Shown piece after piece: positions 37,488 through 45,462 of a DNA stretch of 64,000 nucleotides. The DNA comes from Microbulbifer halophilus. GTDB taxonomy: Bacteria > Pseudomonadota > Gammaproteobacteria > Pseudomonadales > Cellvibrionaceae. The stretch lies in the NCBI RefSeq assembly GCF_026183675.1, contig NZ_JAPIVK010000016.1, positions 43,824-107,823 of the forward strand. Direction: 5' to 3'. Position numbers and translations under genes: made by a program. The first letter of the stretch is position 1, and each line of letters opens with the position of its first letter. The notes under the pieces were generated by a model. The model did not search any database. It saw only the letters and a list, made by a program, of their open reading frames with translations, and was not told the DNA's origin.

Positions 37488-38353
37488 GCGACTACTTCAT
37501 CGGCATCGACGGCGGCGCCACGAAAACCCTGGGGAGGCTTGGCGGCGGCGATATGGCGCCGCTGGAAATACGCACCGGCGCCAGCTCCCTGAGCCAGAAC
37601 CCGGCCGATGCCGTCGCCACTATTGTCGGGCTGAGCAGGCAGCTTCTGACGAAACGCCAAATAGGCCCGAAACAGGTATCCGTCGCCTGCGGCGTGGCGG
37701 GCGCCGGCAACCCGGCTGCCGCCGGTAAACTCGCCGCGCGGCTGGAATCCGAGGGGTTTGCCAGGGTCACCGTCACCTCGGATGCGAAGACTTCCCTGAT
37801 CGGTGCCGGCGCCGGCCTGCCGATGGTGATGGTGGCAATCGGCACCGGCTCCGTGGCCATGCGGCTGGGCAGGGACGGCAGCATTCGCCAGTTCGGCGGC
37901 TGGGGCCTGGCCGTGGGCGACGAGGGCAGCGGCGCTGCCGTCGGCAAAAGTGCGGTGCGCGGCCTGCTGTGGGAACTGGACAATCACGGCCGCGCCGTGA
38001 GCGACCTCTGCCGGGATATAATGGCGCATGTGGGCTACCGGCGCTCCTCGATACTACCCTGGCTGCAAGAGGCCGGCTCGCGGGAATATGCAGCCCTGGC
38101 ACCGGCCGTATTCGAGCACCTGCCCCACTGCCGGCTGGCGGAAGATATCGTCAGGAAAACCGCCATCGACGTCGAGCGACTGATTCGCACCGCCAGCGAC
38201 GACGGGGAACTGCCGCTGACCCTGCTGGGAGGCCTGGCCGAGAAAATGAGCCCGTTCCTTTCAGAAGACCTGAGATCGAGACTGATCCCCGCACTCGGCA
38301 CCGCCCTGGATGGCGCCTGCATACTGGCGCAGCGGGAAACCGAAACCGTCTAG
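37484..38353 (+). CDS. BadF/BadG-type amino-sugar kinase (MurNAc/GlcNAc kinase candidate)
   Basis: This 289-residue protein has the ASKHA ATPase fold of N-acetylglucosamine and MurNAc kinases. Phosphate-1 motif IGIDGGATKTLG is at the N-terminus; SDAKTSLIGAGAG and the second phosphate loop AIGTGSVAM follow, then FGGWGLAVGDEGSGAAVG and the adenosine region LTLLGGLAEKM. Clostridial MurK, a kinase of this family, phosphorylates MurNAc at O6. Its ATG overlaps the transporter stop (ATGA) and murQ follows after 15 bases. I infer that it makes MurNAc-6-phosphate for MurQ; GlcNAc is an alternative substrate. Confidence 0.88.
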   Translation: MSDYFIGIDGGATKTLGRLGGGDMAPLEIRTGASSLSQNPADAVATIVGLSRQLLTKRQIGPKQVSVACGVAGAGNPAAAGKLAARLESEGFARVTVTSDAKTSLIGAGAGLPMVMVAIGTGSVAMRLGRDGSIRQFGGWGLAVGDEGSGAAVGKSAVRGLLWELDNHGRAVSDLCRDIMAHVGYRRSSILPWLQEAGSREYAALAPAVFEHLPHCRLAEDIVRKTAIDVERLIRTASDDGELPLTLLGGLAEKMSPFLSEDLRSRLIPALGTALDGACILAQRETETV

Positions 38354-38368
38354 CTTTTGGACCAGACC

Positions 38369-39313
38369 ATGTACGAAGACCTCATACAGGAATTAAGCCT
38401 TCTCGACAGCGAGGCGCGCAACCCGGACACGCAGGATATCGACCTGCTGCCGACCGCCTCGGTGCTGGAGAAAATCAACATCGCCGACCGCGAAGTGCCG
38501 GAGGCGGTGCAGCGCGTGATACCGCAGATCGCAGAGGCAGTGGACCACATTGTCGAGGCATTCCGGACCGGCGGCAGGCTCGTCTACATGGGAGCCGGCA
38601 CCAGCGGGCGCCTGGGCATACTGGACGCCGTCGAGTGCCCGCCCACCTACGGTGTGGAGGAAGACATGGTGATCGCGCTGATCGCCGGCGGCGAAGACGC
38701 CGTGTACCGCGCCCAGGAGGGAGCCGAAGACAACCCGGCCCTGGGCCAGTCCGACCTGGAGCGCATCCAACTGACAGACAAAGATGTGGTGGTCGGCATC
38801 GCCGCCAGCGGGCGCACCCCCTATGTGATCGGCGGCCTGCGCTATGCGCGCAAACTCGGTTGCACCGCCGTCGCCCTGTCCTGTAACGGCACGGCGGCCA
38901 TTGCCGAAGAGGCCGATATCAGGATACTGCCGGAAGTGGGCCCGGAAATCCTCACCGGCTCCACCCGCATGAAAGCGGGCACGGCACAGAAACTGGTGCT
39001 CAACATGCTGACTACCGCCAGCATGATCCGGCTCGGCAAGAGCTTCTACAACCTGATGGTGGACGTAAAGGCCACCAACGCCAAACTGCGCGGCCGCACC
39101 CGCCGCATCGTCATGGAGGCCACCGGCGTCTCGCTGGAGGAGGCCGACCGCGTCCTCGGCCAGTGCGACCACAATGCCAAGCTCGCCATCATGATGATTC
39201 TGAGCGGGCTCGACAATGCCGCCGCGGAAGAGGCCCTGAACAGGGCCGACGGCTTCCTGCGTCGCGCACTGCAGCAGGTGCAGGATAACGGGCAAAAGAA
39301 AGCCGCCCTGTAG
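38369..39313 (+). CDS. murQ: N-acetylmuramic acid 6-phosphate etherase
   Basis: This 314-residue lyase splits MurNAc-6-phosphate into GlcNAc-6-phosphate and D-lactate. The SIS-fold hallmarks [20 protein letters not shown] then CPPTYGV are present, including the catalytic Glu; a second key acidic residue is in [32 protein letters not shown] and [20 protein letters not shown] are typical. ATG 38369 is used; a TTG four codons upstream is possible. It is the last gene of the transporter-kinase-murQ operon and ends at a palindrome shared with convergent glcF. Confidence 0.96.
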   Translation: MYEDLIQELSLLDSEARNPDTQDIDLLPTASVLEKINIADREVPEAVQRVIPQIAEAVDHIVEAFRTGGRLVYMGAGTSGRLGILDAVECPPTYGVEEDMVIALIAGGEDAVYRAQEGAEDNPALGQSDLERIQLTDKDVVVGIAASGRTPYVIGGLRYARKLGCTAVALSCNGTAAIAEEADIRILPEVGPEILTGSTRMKAGTAQKLVLNMLTTASMIRLGKSFYNLMVDVKATNAKLRGRTRRIVMEATGVSLEEADRVLGQCDHNAKLAIMMILSGLDNAAAEEALNRADGFLRRALQQVQDNGQKKAAL

Positions 39314-39339
39314 GATGGGCAAAGCGCAGCGTGCCCATC
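39314..39339. terminator. GATGGGCA/TGCCCATC palindrome between convergent murQ and glcF
   Basis: GATGGGCA (39314-39321) and TGCCCATC (39332-39339) form a perfect 8-bp stem with a 10-base loop. The TAG of murQ precedes it, and its last bases overlap the TGA of glcF (minus strand). It resembles a dispersed TAGGATGGGC repeat seen in many gammaproteobacteria and may end transcription from both sides. Confidence 0.65.
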
Positions 39340-40603
39340 ACCGGATGCCCTCCCGCGCGCTGTCCAGCGCATCGGCGACAACTTCCAGCCAGTGCCGCAC
39401 CGGCTTTTCCGTGCCCCCCTGCAGGTGCAACAGGCAGCCGATATTGGCGGTCAGGATGGTGTCGGGATCGGTGGCCTGCAATTTCCGCAACTTTTCCTCC
39501 CGCAGCGCGCGGGCCATGGCCGGTTGCAGCATTGAATAGGTTCCGGCCGAGCCACAGCACAGGTGTGCATCCTCCACTTCCGGCAACTGCATGCCCAGGC
39601 GCGACAGTAGCGCCTCCACCCTGCCGCCCAGCCGCTGGCCGTGCTGCAGTGTGCAGGGGCAGTGGAAGACGGTGTTTCTGAGCCCGCCCAGCAGCTCCGC
39701 ATCCAGCGGCGCCTCGCGCAGAACTTCCTCCGCCAGCTCCACCGGGTCGCGCAACAGCGCCGCCACCCTTTCCGCCTTTTCCCGGTAACCGGGATCGTCG
39801 GCCAGCAGCGCCGGGTAGTCCTTCAGGTGGACCGCACAGCCGGAAGCACTGGAGACAATGGCCCGCACCGGGCGCTCATCCAGCTGCGCGCACCAGTGAT
39901 CGATATTCTCCCGCGCCAGCTCGCGGGCCTGTTCCTCGGCGCTGGTGTGGTAGCTGGCGGCGCCGCAACAGCCCGCAGACCGGGTGCGCAAAACGGGCAC
40001 CGAGCAGTAATCGAGTATCCGCGCCAGCGCCGAGTCGATTTCCGGGCGCAGCAACGGCTGCACGCAGCCGCCCACCAGCAGCACCGCCTCCGCCCGACTC
40101 TCCTCGCCAGTGCCCGCGGCGGCTTGCTGCCGGCTTCCTCCGGTCGGGAAATAGACCCGGCGCAGGCTGCGCGGCAACAGGGGAGACACCAGGCGGCCGA
40201 GCCCGAGCATTCCCTTCAGCAGGCGCGGCGACAGCAACAGTTGCCGCAGCAGGCCGCGGATACTCCGCTGCAGAAAACTGCGCGGCGCCAGGCGCTCGAC
40301 GGTTTCGCGGCCGATGGACACCAGGTGGTGGTACTCGACACCGGACGGGCAGGTGGTCTCGCAGCTCTGGCAGGTCACGCAGCGATCCAGGTGCGTGCGC
40401 GTGGCGGGGCCGGCCTCACCGGTTTCCAGCATTTCCTTGATCAGGTAGATGCGCCCGCGAGGGCTGTCCAGCTCGTTGCCGTTCTGCAGATAGGTGGGAC
40501 AGGTGGCCGTGCAGAAGCCGCAGTGGACACAGGCATTGAGGATTTTTTCCGCGCGCTGCGCCTCGTCTTCGGAAATCAGGTTTTCGACCAGGTTCACCTG
40601 CAT
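39338..40603 (-). CDS. glcF: GlcF-type iron-sulfur subunit of a 2-hydroxyacid dehydrogenase
   Basis: This 421-residue protein carries two ferredoxin-type [4Fe-4S] sites (CVHCGFCTATCP ~residue 25 and CVTCQSCETTCP ~residue 75) and two CCG-type domains (AGCCGAASYH and HLCCGSAGTYS), the pattern of glycolate-oxidase GlcF, D-lactate and heterodisulfide-related electron-transfer subunits. It should pass electrons from the FAD subunits to the quinone pool. It is last of glcD-glcE-glcF, three bases after glcE. The subunit type is certain. The substrate is not: glcB and glcC are absent and murQ, a D-lactate producer, is adjacent, so D-lactate is favoured over glycolate. Confidence 0.93.
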   Translation of the reverse strand: MQVNLVENLISEDEAQRAEKILNACVHCGFCTATCPTYLQNGNELDSPRGRIYLIKEMLETGEAGPATRTHLDRCVTCQSCETTCPSGVEYHHLVSIGRETVERLAPRSFLQRSIRGLLRQLLLSPRLLKGMLGLGRLVSPLLPRSLRRVYFPTGGSRQQAAAGTGEESRAEAVLLVGGCVQPLLRPEIDSALARILDYCSVPVLRTRSAGCCGAASYHTSAEEQARELARENIDHWCAQLDERPVRAIVSSASGCAVHLKDYPALLADDPGYREKAERVAALLRDPVELAEEVLREAPLDAELLGGLRNTVFHCPCTLQHGQRLGGRVEALLSRLGMQLPEVEDAHLCCGSAGTYSMLQPAMARALREEKLRKLQATDPDTILTANIGCLLHLQGGTEKPVRHWLEVVADALDSAREGIR

Positions 40604-40606
40604 GGC

Positions 40607-41659
40607 TTATACCTCCGCGCCGCCGAAATGGGTCCGATAAAGATCGCGGTTGAACAGTCCCTCCGGATCGAATGCCCGCTTGATCCTGCGGTGCCAGTCT
40701 TCACCGCCGCCAGCCGCAGCCAGAACCCGGCCGCGAAGTATCCTGACGAAACCGCCCAGCTCAGCGGCCTGCCGCTGCAGCGCCCCGTGATCGCCGTCCG
40801 CGACCCAGACCCGGGCCCCTTCCCAATCCACCATGGCGGTGCCGCTGCGCGGCTCGAACGGCATGGCCCTGGGCAGATAGACACAGGCGAGCTGTTCCGC
40901 CGAAAAAAACCGGTGGCGAAGATCGCGCACGGCGCACCAGTCGAAATCGCTGTCCTCGCCACCGAGCGAATCCAGCAGCGGCACGACCGCCGCCCGGCGG
41001 CCACTCAGGCGCAGGTACAACCGATCGCCGCAGTGACAGGCCCCACTGATCAGCGGGCGCAACAAGCGCGTCTTCTGCCACCACTGCGGCAGGTCATCGA
41101 CACTGGCGACAAAGCTGCGGGTCAGGCTGTATTCCGGCTGCGGCCACAGCCGCAGGGTCACGTCCAGCAGCACCCCCAGGGTGCCCAGGGCGCCCACCTG
41201 CAGCCGCGACAGATCGTAACCGGCCACATTCTTCATCACCTGGCCACCGAAATTCACGATCTCTCCCCGACCGTTCAACATCCGGCAGCCGATCACCACA
41301 TCCCGCAGCGACAGGCCGAAAACGCGCGCGGGACCGTCCCAGCCAGTGGCCACGGCGCCGCCGATGGTACTGCCGGCGCCGGGCCGCGGAATGTCCGCGG
41401 CAAATCCCTGTCCCTCGGCGGCGAGCAGCTTTTCCAGCGACGCCAGCGACGTGCCGCTGCGCACCTTCAGCATCAGTTCGTCCGGCTGGTAGTCGATGAC
41501 GCCGGCGTGCTCGGCGAGGCTCAGGGGATTTTCGCCGACGGCAAGGTTGAAGCCGGTGCGGCTGGCGCCGCCGGCAATGTCCAGGCCCTCGCCCGCCCCG
41601 CTCTGCAGTTGCCGCTGTACCTGCTCCTGCAACTGCAGGCTGCAATCCCGCTCAGCCAT
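40607..41659 (-). CDS. glcE: GlcE-type FAD-binding subunit
   Basis: This 350-residue subunit has an FAD-binding type-4 (PCMH) domain: LSLAEHAGVIDYQPDELMLK, ADIPRPGAGSTIGGAVATGW and NFGGQVMKNVAGYDLSRLQV, followed by a small cap domain. It matches glycolate oxidase GlcE in length and motifs. It overlaps the end of glcD by eight bases and is three bases before glcF, so the three are one operon. GlcE works with GlcD to oxidise a 2-hydroxyacid at the inner membrane. Confidence 0.93.
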   Translation of the reverse strand: MAERDCSLQLQEQVQRQLQSGAGEGLDIAGGASRTGFNLAVGENPLSLAEHAGVIDYQPDELMLKVRSGTSLASLEKLLAAEGQGFAADIPRPGAGSTIGGAVATGWDGPARVFGLSLRDVVIGCRMLNGRGEIVNFGGQVMKNVAGYDLSRLQVGALGTLGVLLDVTLRLWPQPEYSLTRSFVASVDDLPQWWQKTRLLRPLISGACHCGDRLYLRLSGRRAAVVPLLDSLGGEDSDFDWCAVRDLRHRFFSAEQLACVYLPRAMPFEPRSGTAMVDWEGARVWVADGDHGALQRQAAELGGFVRILRGRVLAAAGGGEDWHRRIKRAFDPEGLFNRDLYRTHFGGAEV

Positions 41660-43082
41660 CGGATTTCCTCAGCATTCGGTATTCCTGGCAGTGGGCCAGG
41701 GTGGGAATCAGTTTGTCCGGGTTGAGCAGCCTGTCCGGATCGAGCGCGTCCTTGACGGCGAGAAACTGCGCGATTTCCGCATCGCCGAACTGCACCGCCA
41801 TCTGGTCGATCTTTTCCAGGCCCACGCCGTGTTCGCCGGTGATGGTGCCGCCCACCTCGATACAGTACTCCAGGATATCGGCGGCGAGGTGTTCCACCCT
41901 GTCCAGTGCATCCCGCTCGCGACCATCGAACATGATGATCGGGTGCAGGTTGCCGTCGCCGGCGTGGAACACATTGGCCACCCGCAACCGATAGTGGCGC
42001 GCGAAGCGGTCGATGGCCTCCAGCACATCGCCGATGCGGCGGCGGGGAACGGTGCCGTCGATACAGTAGTAGTCCGGGCTCAGGCGACCGACGGCGGGAA
42101 AGGCACTCTTCCTGCCCTTCCACCAGAGTTCGCGCTGCGCATCGCTGGCGGCACACTGCACCCGGCTGGCGCCGGAGTTCGCCAGCACCGATTCCACCAG
42201 TGCCAGCTCGGCGGCCACCTCTTCGGGCTGGCCGTCCAGGTCGATCAGCAGTATGGCGGCGGCATCCAGGGCGTAGCCGGCGTGGCAGAATTGCTCGGTC
42301 GCCTCGATGGCCAGTGCGTCCATCATTTCCAGCGCCGCCGGCACCACCCCCGCGCGCACGATGGTCGATACGGCATCGGCCGCCGCGCGCACCGTGGAAA
42401 AATCGGCCATCAGCGTGCGCGTCTGCGCCGGTTTCTGCGTCAGCCCCACGGTCACCTCGGTGACGATGCCGAGGCCGCCCTCGGAGCCGTGTACCAGCGC
42501 CAGCAGGTCGTAGCCCGGCTGCGCCAGGCAGTCGCTCCCCAGAGTCAGGATTTCGCCGTCGGCAGTGACCAGGCGCAGCCCGGTGACATTCTGCACCGTG
42601 ACGCCGTACTTGAGGCAGTGCACACCGCCGGCATTCTCCGCCACATTGCCGCCGATGGAGCAGGCGATCTGCGAGGACGGATCCGGGGCGTAATAGAGAC
42701 CGTGTGCGGCGGCGGCGCGCGATATCTGCAGGTTCACGACCCCGGGCTCCAGGCGCGCGGTCATCGAATCCGGATTCACCGACAGGATGCGGTCCATACC
42801 GCTGGTCACCAGCAGCACACCGCGCTCCAGGGGCCGGGCGCCGGCGGACAGCCCGGTGCCGGCGCCGCGGGTAACCAGCGGCACCCGCTGCCGGCGACAG
42901 AGTTTCGCCACCGCCACCACTTCGGCCTCCGAGCGCACCAGTACCACGGCGCGGGGGCTTGCGCGATAGACCGGCAGCGCGTCGCATTCGAACGGCGCCA
43001 CGCGCTCGCGGCCACTCAGTACACGATCGGCCGGAACAATCTTGCGCAGGGCCTCAATAATGGGATCGCGGTCGAAACGCAT
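41652..43082 (-). CDS. glcD: GlcD-type FAD-linked oxidase subunit
   Basis: This 476-residue flavoprotein is the catalytic-type subunit of glycolate/D-lactate oxidases. The FAD-binding domain contains PLVTRGAGTGLSAGARPLER and SIGGNVAENAGGVHCLKYGV; the C-terminal FAD-oxidase domain shows NVFHAGDGNLHPIIMFDGRE and TGEHGVGLEKIDQM, whose histidines are conserved in the family. Oxidation yields pyruvate from D-lactate or glyoxylate from glycolate. The start ATG 43082 lies just before the stop of the NagX-like gene. The surrounding MurNAc genes favour D-lactate. Confidence 0.94.
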   Translation of the reverse strand: MRFDRDPIIEALRKIVPADRVLSGRERVAPFECDALPVYRASPRAVVLVRSEAEVVAVAKLCRRQRVPLVTRGAGTGLSAGARPLERGVLLVTSGMDRILSVNPDSMTARLEPGVVNLQISRAAAAHGLYYAPDPSSQIACSIGGNVAENAGGVHCLKYGVTVQNVTGLRLVTADGEILTLGSDCLAQPGYDLLALVHGSEGGLGIVTEVTVGLTQKPAQTRTLMADFSTVRAAADAVSTIVRAGVVPAALEMMDALAIEATEQFCHAGYALDAAAILLIDLDGQPEEVAAELALVESVLANSGASRVQCAASDAQRELWWKGRKSAFPAVGRLSPDYYCIDGTVPRRRIGDVLEAIDRFARHYRLRVANVFHAGDGNLHPIIMFDGRERDALDRVEHLAADILEYCIEVGGTITGEHGVGLEKIDQMAVQFGDAEIAQFLAVKDALDPDRLLNPDKLIPTLAHCQEYRMLRKSDG

Positions 43083-43083
43083 T

Positions 43084-44274
43084 TCACACCTTCCAGATAA
43101 TCCGGCGCCGGTAAAGCTGCCACATCACAGCATAGAAGACCGCCAGGCAGCTCAGGGCAAACAGCAGTGAGCCGCCATAGCCGCCGAACAACGGCCGATA
43201 GAATCCATCGAACAGCCACTGCTTCAGCGACAAGTCTCCCACCGGAACCATGATCAACAGGCGCCCGACAATGCCCGCGAGCATAAACAGGGCGATGGCG
43301 TTGACGCCGAGTACCAGCAGCGGCGCCAGCGCGCGGTGATGCCGGCGGATATCGGCGAAATAGAAGCAGGCGGCCAGCAGGATCAGCGAAACGCCGCCGG
43401 TAACTGCGACAAAACTCGGCGACCAGAGCGCCTTGTTGATCGGCACCCAGGGGTGCAGCAACTGGCCCAGCCCCAGCAACAGTAGCCCGCACACCAGCCA
43501 GCGCATGGCGATGCGTGTTTTCCCCGCGGGCGACGGCTCCGCGGCTTTCCAGCCGAGCCCCGCCAGCACACCGAGCAGGCAGGTGGCAACAGCGGGCAAC
43601 GTGGTCAACAGCCCCTCCGGATCGAAGGCGAAGGGCTGCGCGTTCCGGTAGTAGAGGTGCGCGCTGCCCAGCACCGCCTGATCCAGCCAGGCGGAAAAGT
43701 GATTGCCGAAAGACAGTTCACCGCGAAACACTTCCCCGGAATCACTGGCATAGGGCACCGACAGCATCAGCAGCCAGGGGACCGCCACCAATGCCAACGC
43801 AACGAGCAATAATCCCCGCGGTGAACACCAGCGCAGCAGGTAGCAGCAGATGATGTATACCAGGGCAATGCGCTGCAGTATCCCCAGCCATCGGATATTC
43901 TCGAGGCGATCCTGCGGCCAGCTGTAGGAGGCGTCGTGGAAGTTGTAGAAAAAGATTGCCAGCAAAAGCCCCAGCGCAAACAGTTTCAGCGCGCGCGACC
44001 AATACCGCCAACCCACCGCCGGGAATTCTTTCCCGCCGCCGTTGGCCAGCACCAGCGACAGGCCGACGACAAACAGGAACAGCGGAAAGATCACATCGGT
44101 GGGCGTCCAGCCGTGCCACTCGGCGTGCGCCAGCGGTGCGTAGACGTATGACCAGCTACCCGGGTTGTTGACCAGCACCATGGCGGCGATGGCAAAGCCG
44201 CGCAGCAGGTCCACCGCCACCAGCCGCCCCTCGGGCACCCCGGCGAGAATTTCCTGTGCGTGGCGGGAATACAT
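43084..44274 (-). CDS. NagX-like DUF5009 acyltransferase-family membrane protein
   Basis: This 396-residue protein has roughly ten membrane helices. The N-terminal signature RLVAVDLLRGFAIAAMVLVN and DVIFPLFLFVVGLSL is that of the heparan-alpha-glucosaminide N-acetyltransferase/DUF5009 family. Later helices include LLILLAACFYFADI-like segments, and LLVLGVNAIALFMLAGIVGR. Bacterial members called NagX sit in GlcNAc and chitin loci and are thought to act in amino-sugar uptake or acetylation at the inner membrane. It lies between the NamZ-like gene and glcD with almost no spacing, so it belongs to the MurNAc operon. Exact activity unknown. Confidence 0.86.
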   Translation of the reverse strand: MYSRHAQEILAGVPEGRLVAVDLLRGFAIAAMVLVNNPGSWSYVYAPLAHAEWHGWTPTDVIFPLFLFVVGLSLVLANGGGKEFPAVGWRYWSRALKLFALGLLLAIFFYNFHDASYSWPQDRLENIRWLGILQRIALVYIICCYLLRWCSPRGLLLVALALVAVPWLLMLSVPYASDSGEVFRGELSFGNHFSAWLDQAVLGSAHLYYRNAQPFAFDPEGLLTTLPAVATCLLGVLAGLGWKAAEPSPAGKTRIAMRWLVCGLLLLGLGQLLHPWVPINKALWSPSFVAVTGGVSLILLAACFYFADIRRHHRALAPLLVLGVNAIALFMLAGIVGRLLIMVPVGDLSLKQWLFDGFYRPLFGGYGGSLLFALSCLAVFYAVMWQLYRRRIIWKV

Positions 44275-44280
44275 GGTGGG

Positions 44281-45453
44281 CTACTCCGGGTAGAGCAAAT
44301 AGGGGCGGCGCCGCTGCAGGTAGCGCTGCAACGCCGGCTGCCATCCGCGGCGGATTTCGGCCTCGCTTTTGCCCGCCAGCACTGCCAGCCTCAACGCATC
44401 GGTGCCCGCCAGCTTGTCGAAAAACTCCGCGCGGGAGAAAAAGGCTTCGCCGGATTCCCCCGTACGACCTCGCCAGTCGATCAGGTAGCGAAGCGTAAAG
44501 CGCTCGTCCGGATCGCCGCCGCGCAGGTCGTCGCCGCGCAGCCGGTGCCCTCTGTATTTGGGGTTTTCACTGGCACCGGGCATGGAAACCGGCTCGAAGG
44601 AATAGCGGCCGCGGCGATCGTCCGGGTGGCCGATCACCTGGAAGGGATACTCGGTGCCGCGCCCGATACTGACCACAGTGCCCTCGAACAGCCCCAGCGA
44701 CGGGTAGAGGCGGATGGCGCGATCGTTGGGCAGGTTCGGCGACGGCTCCACCGGCAGTGAATAGCGCATCTGCTTGCGGTAGCCGGCAACGGGAATCACC
44801 GTCAGGTCGCAGCGGGCGTCGCCCTCGAGCCAGCCCTCTCCGTTGATCATCCGCGCCAGCTCGCCCACGGTAAGGCCGTGCACCAGCGGTATCGGGTGCA
44901 TGCCGATAAAACTGCGGTATTCCTTTTCCAGCACCGGTCCGTCCACATAGTCGCCATTGGGATTGGGCCGGTCGAGCACCAGCAGCGGCACTTGATAGTC
45001 GGCACAGGCCTGCATCAGGTAGTGCAGCGAACTGATATAGGTATAGAAACGCACCCCCACATCCTGGATATCGAACAGCAGCCAGTCGAGATCCCGCACC
45101 TCTTCGCGGGACGGCTTGTGATTGCCGCCGTACAGGGAAACGATCGGCAGGCCGCTGGGACCGTCCACGCCGTCGTCCACCCTGCCACCGTTCTCGACAT
45201 CGCCGCGGATACCGTGCTCCAGGGCAAATATACGCTCGATATCCAGGTCCCGCTCGCGCAGGAAATCGATCAGGTGCCGCTCGCCGACCCGGGAGGTCTG
45301 GTTGACCACCAGGCCCACCTTGCCACCCTCGAGCAGCGGCAGATAGCGCCCGGGCTGTTCAGCGCCGGTTCGCAGGGCGCTGTCGGCACAGGCCCCGACG
45401 GAAAGCAACAGTGTCAGTACCAGTAGATAGCGGGACATTGCGGATAAATACAT
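44281..45453 (-). CDS. DUF1343 (GH171, NamZ-like) exo-N-acetylmuramidase, lipoprotein
   Basis: This 390-residue exported protein matches DUF1343: VGLVVNQTSRVGERHLIDFL, FALEHGIRGDVENGG, LPIVSLYGGNHKPS, LLFDIQDVGVRFYTYISSLH, VLDRPNPNGDYVDGPVLEKE and HPIPLVHGLTVGELARMING. B. subtilis NamZ of this family removes MurNAc from the non-reducing end of glycan chains. The leader ends in LLSVGAC, a likely lipoprotein cleavage site, so it would work in the periplasm. ATG 45453 is seven bases from AGGA and preferred to the ATG at 45459. It is nine bases from the antiporter stop, in the same operon. Confidence 0.9.
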   Translation of the reverse strand: MYLSAMSRYLLVLTLLLSVGACADSALRTGAEQPGRYLPLLEGGKVGLVVNQTSRVGERHLIDFLRERDLDIERIFALEHGIRGDVENGGRVDDGVDGPSGLPIVSLYGGNHKPSREEVRDLDWLLFDIQDVGVRFYTYISSLHYLMQACADYQVPLLVLDRPNPNGDYVDGPVLEKEYRSFIGMHPIPLVHGLTVGELARMINGEGWLEGDARCDLTVIPVAGYRKQMRYSLPVEPSPNLPNDRAIRLYPSLGLFEGTVVSIGRGTEYPFQVIGHPDDRRGRYSFEPVSMPGASENPKYRGHRLRGDDLRGGDPDERFTLRYLIDWRGRTGESGEAFFSRAEFFDKLAGTDALRLAVLAGKSEAEIRRGWQPALQRYLQRRRPYLLYPE

Positions 45454-45462
45454 CTTCATTTC

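Noticed and set aside
39338..43082. Glycolate utilisation (glc) operon as the primary interpretation
   Set aside because: Subunits match GlcD/E/F, but glcB, glcC and glcA are absent and all neighbours concern peptidoglycan, so D-lactate is the better guess. Glycolate is not excluded.
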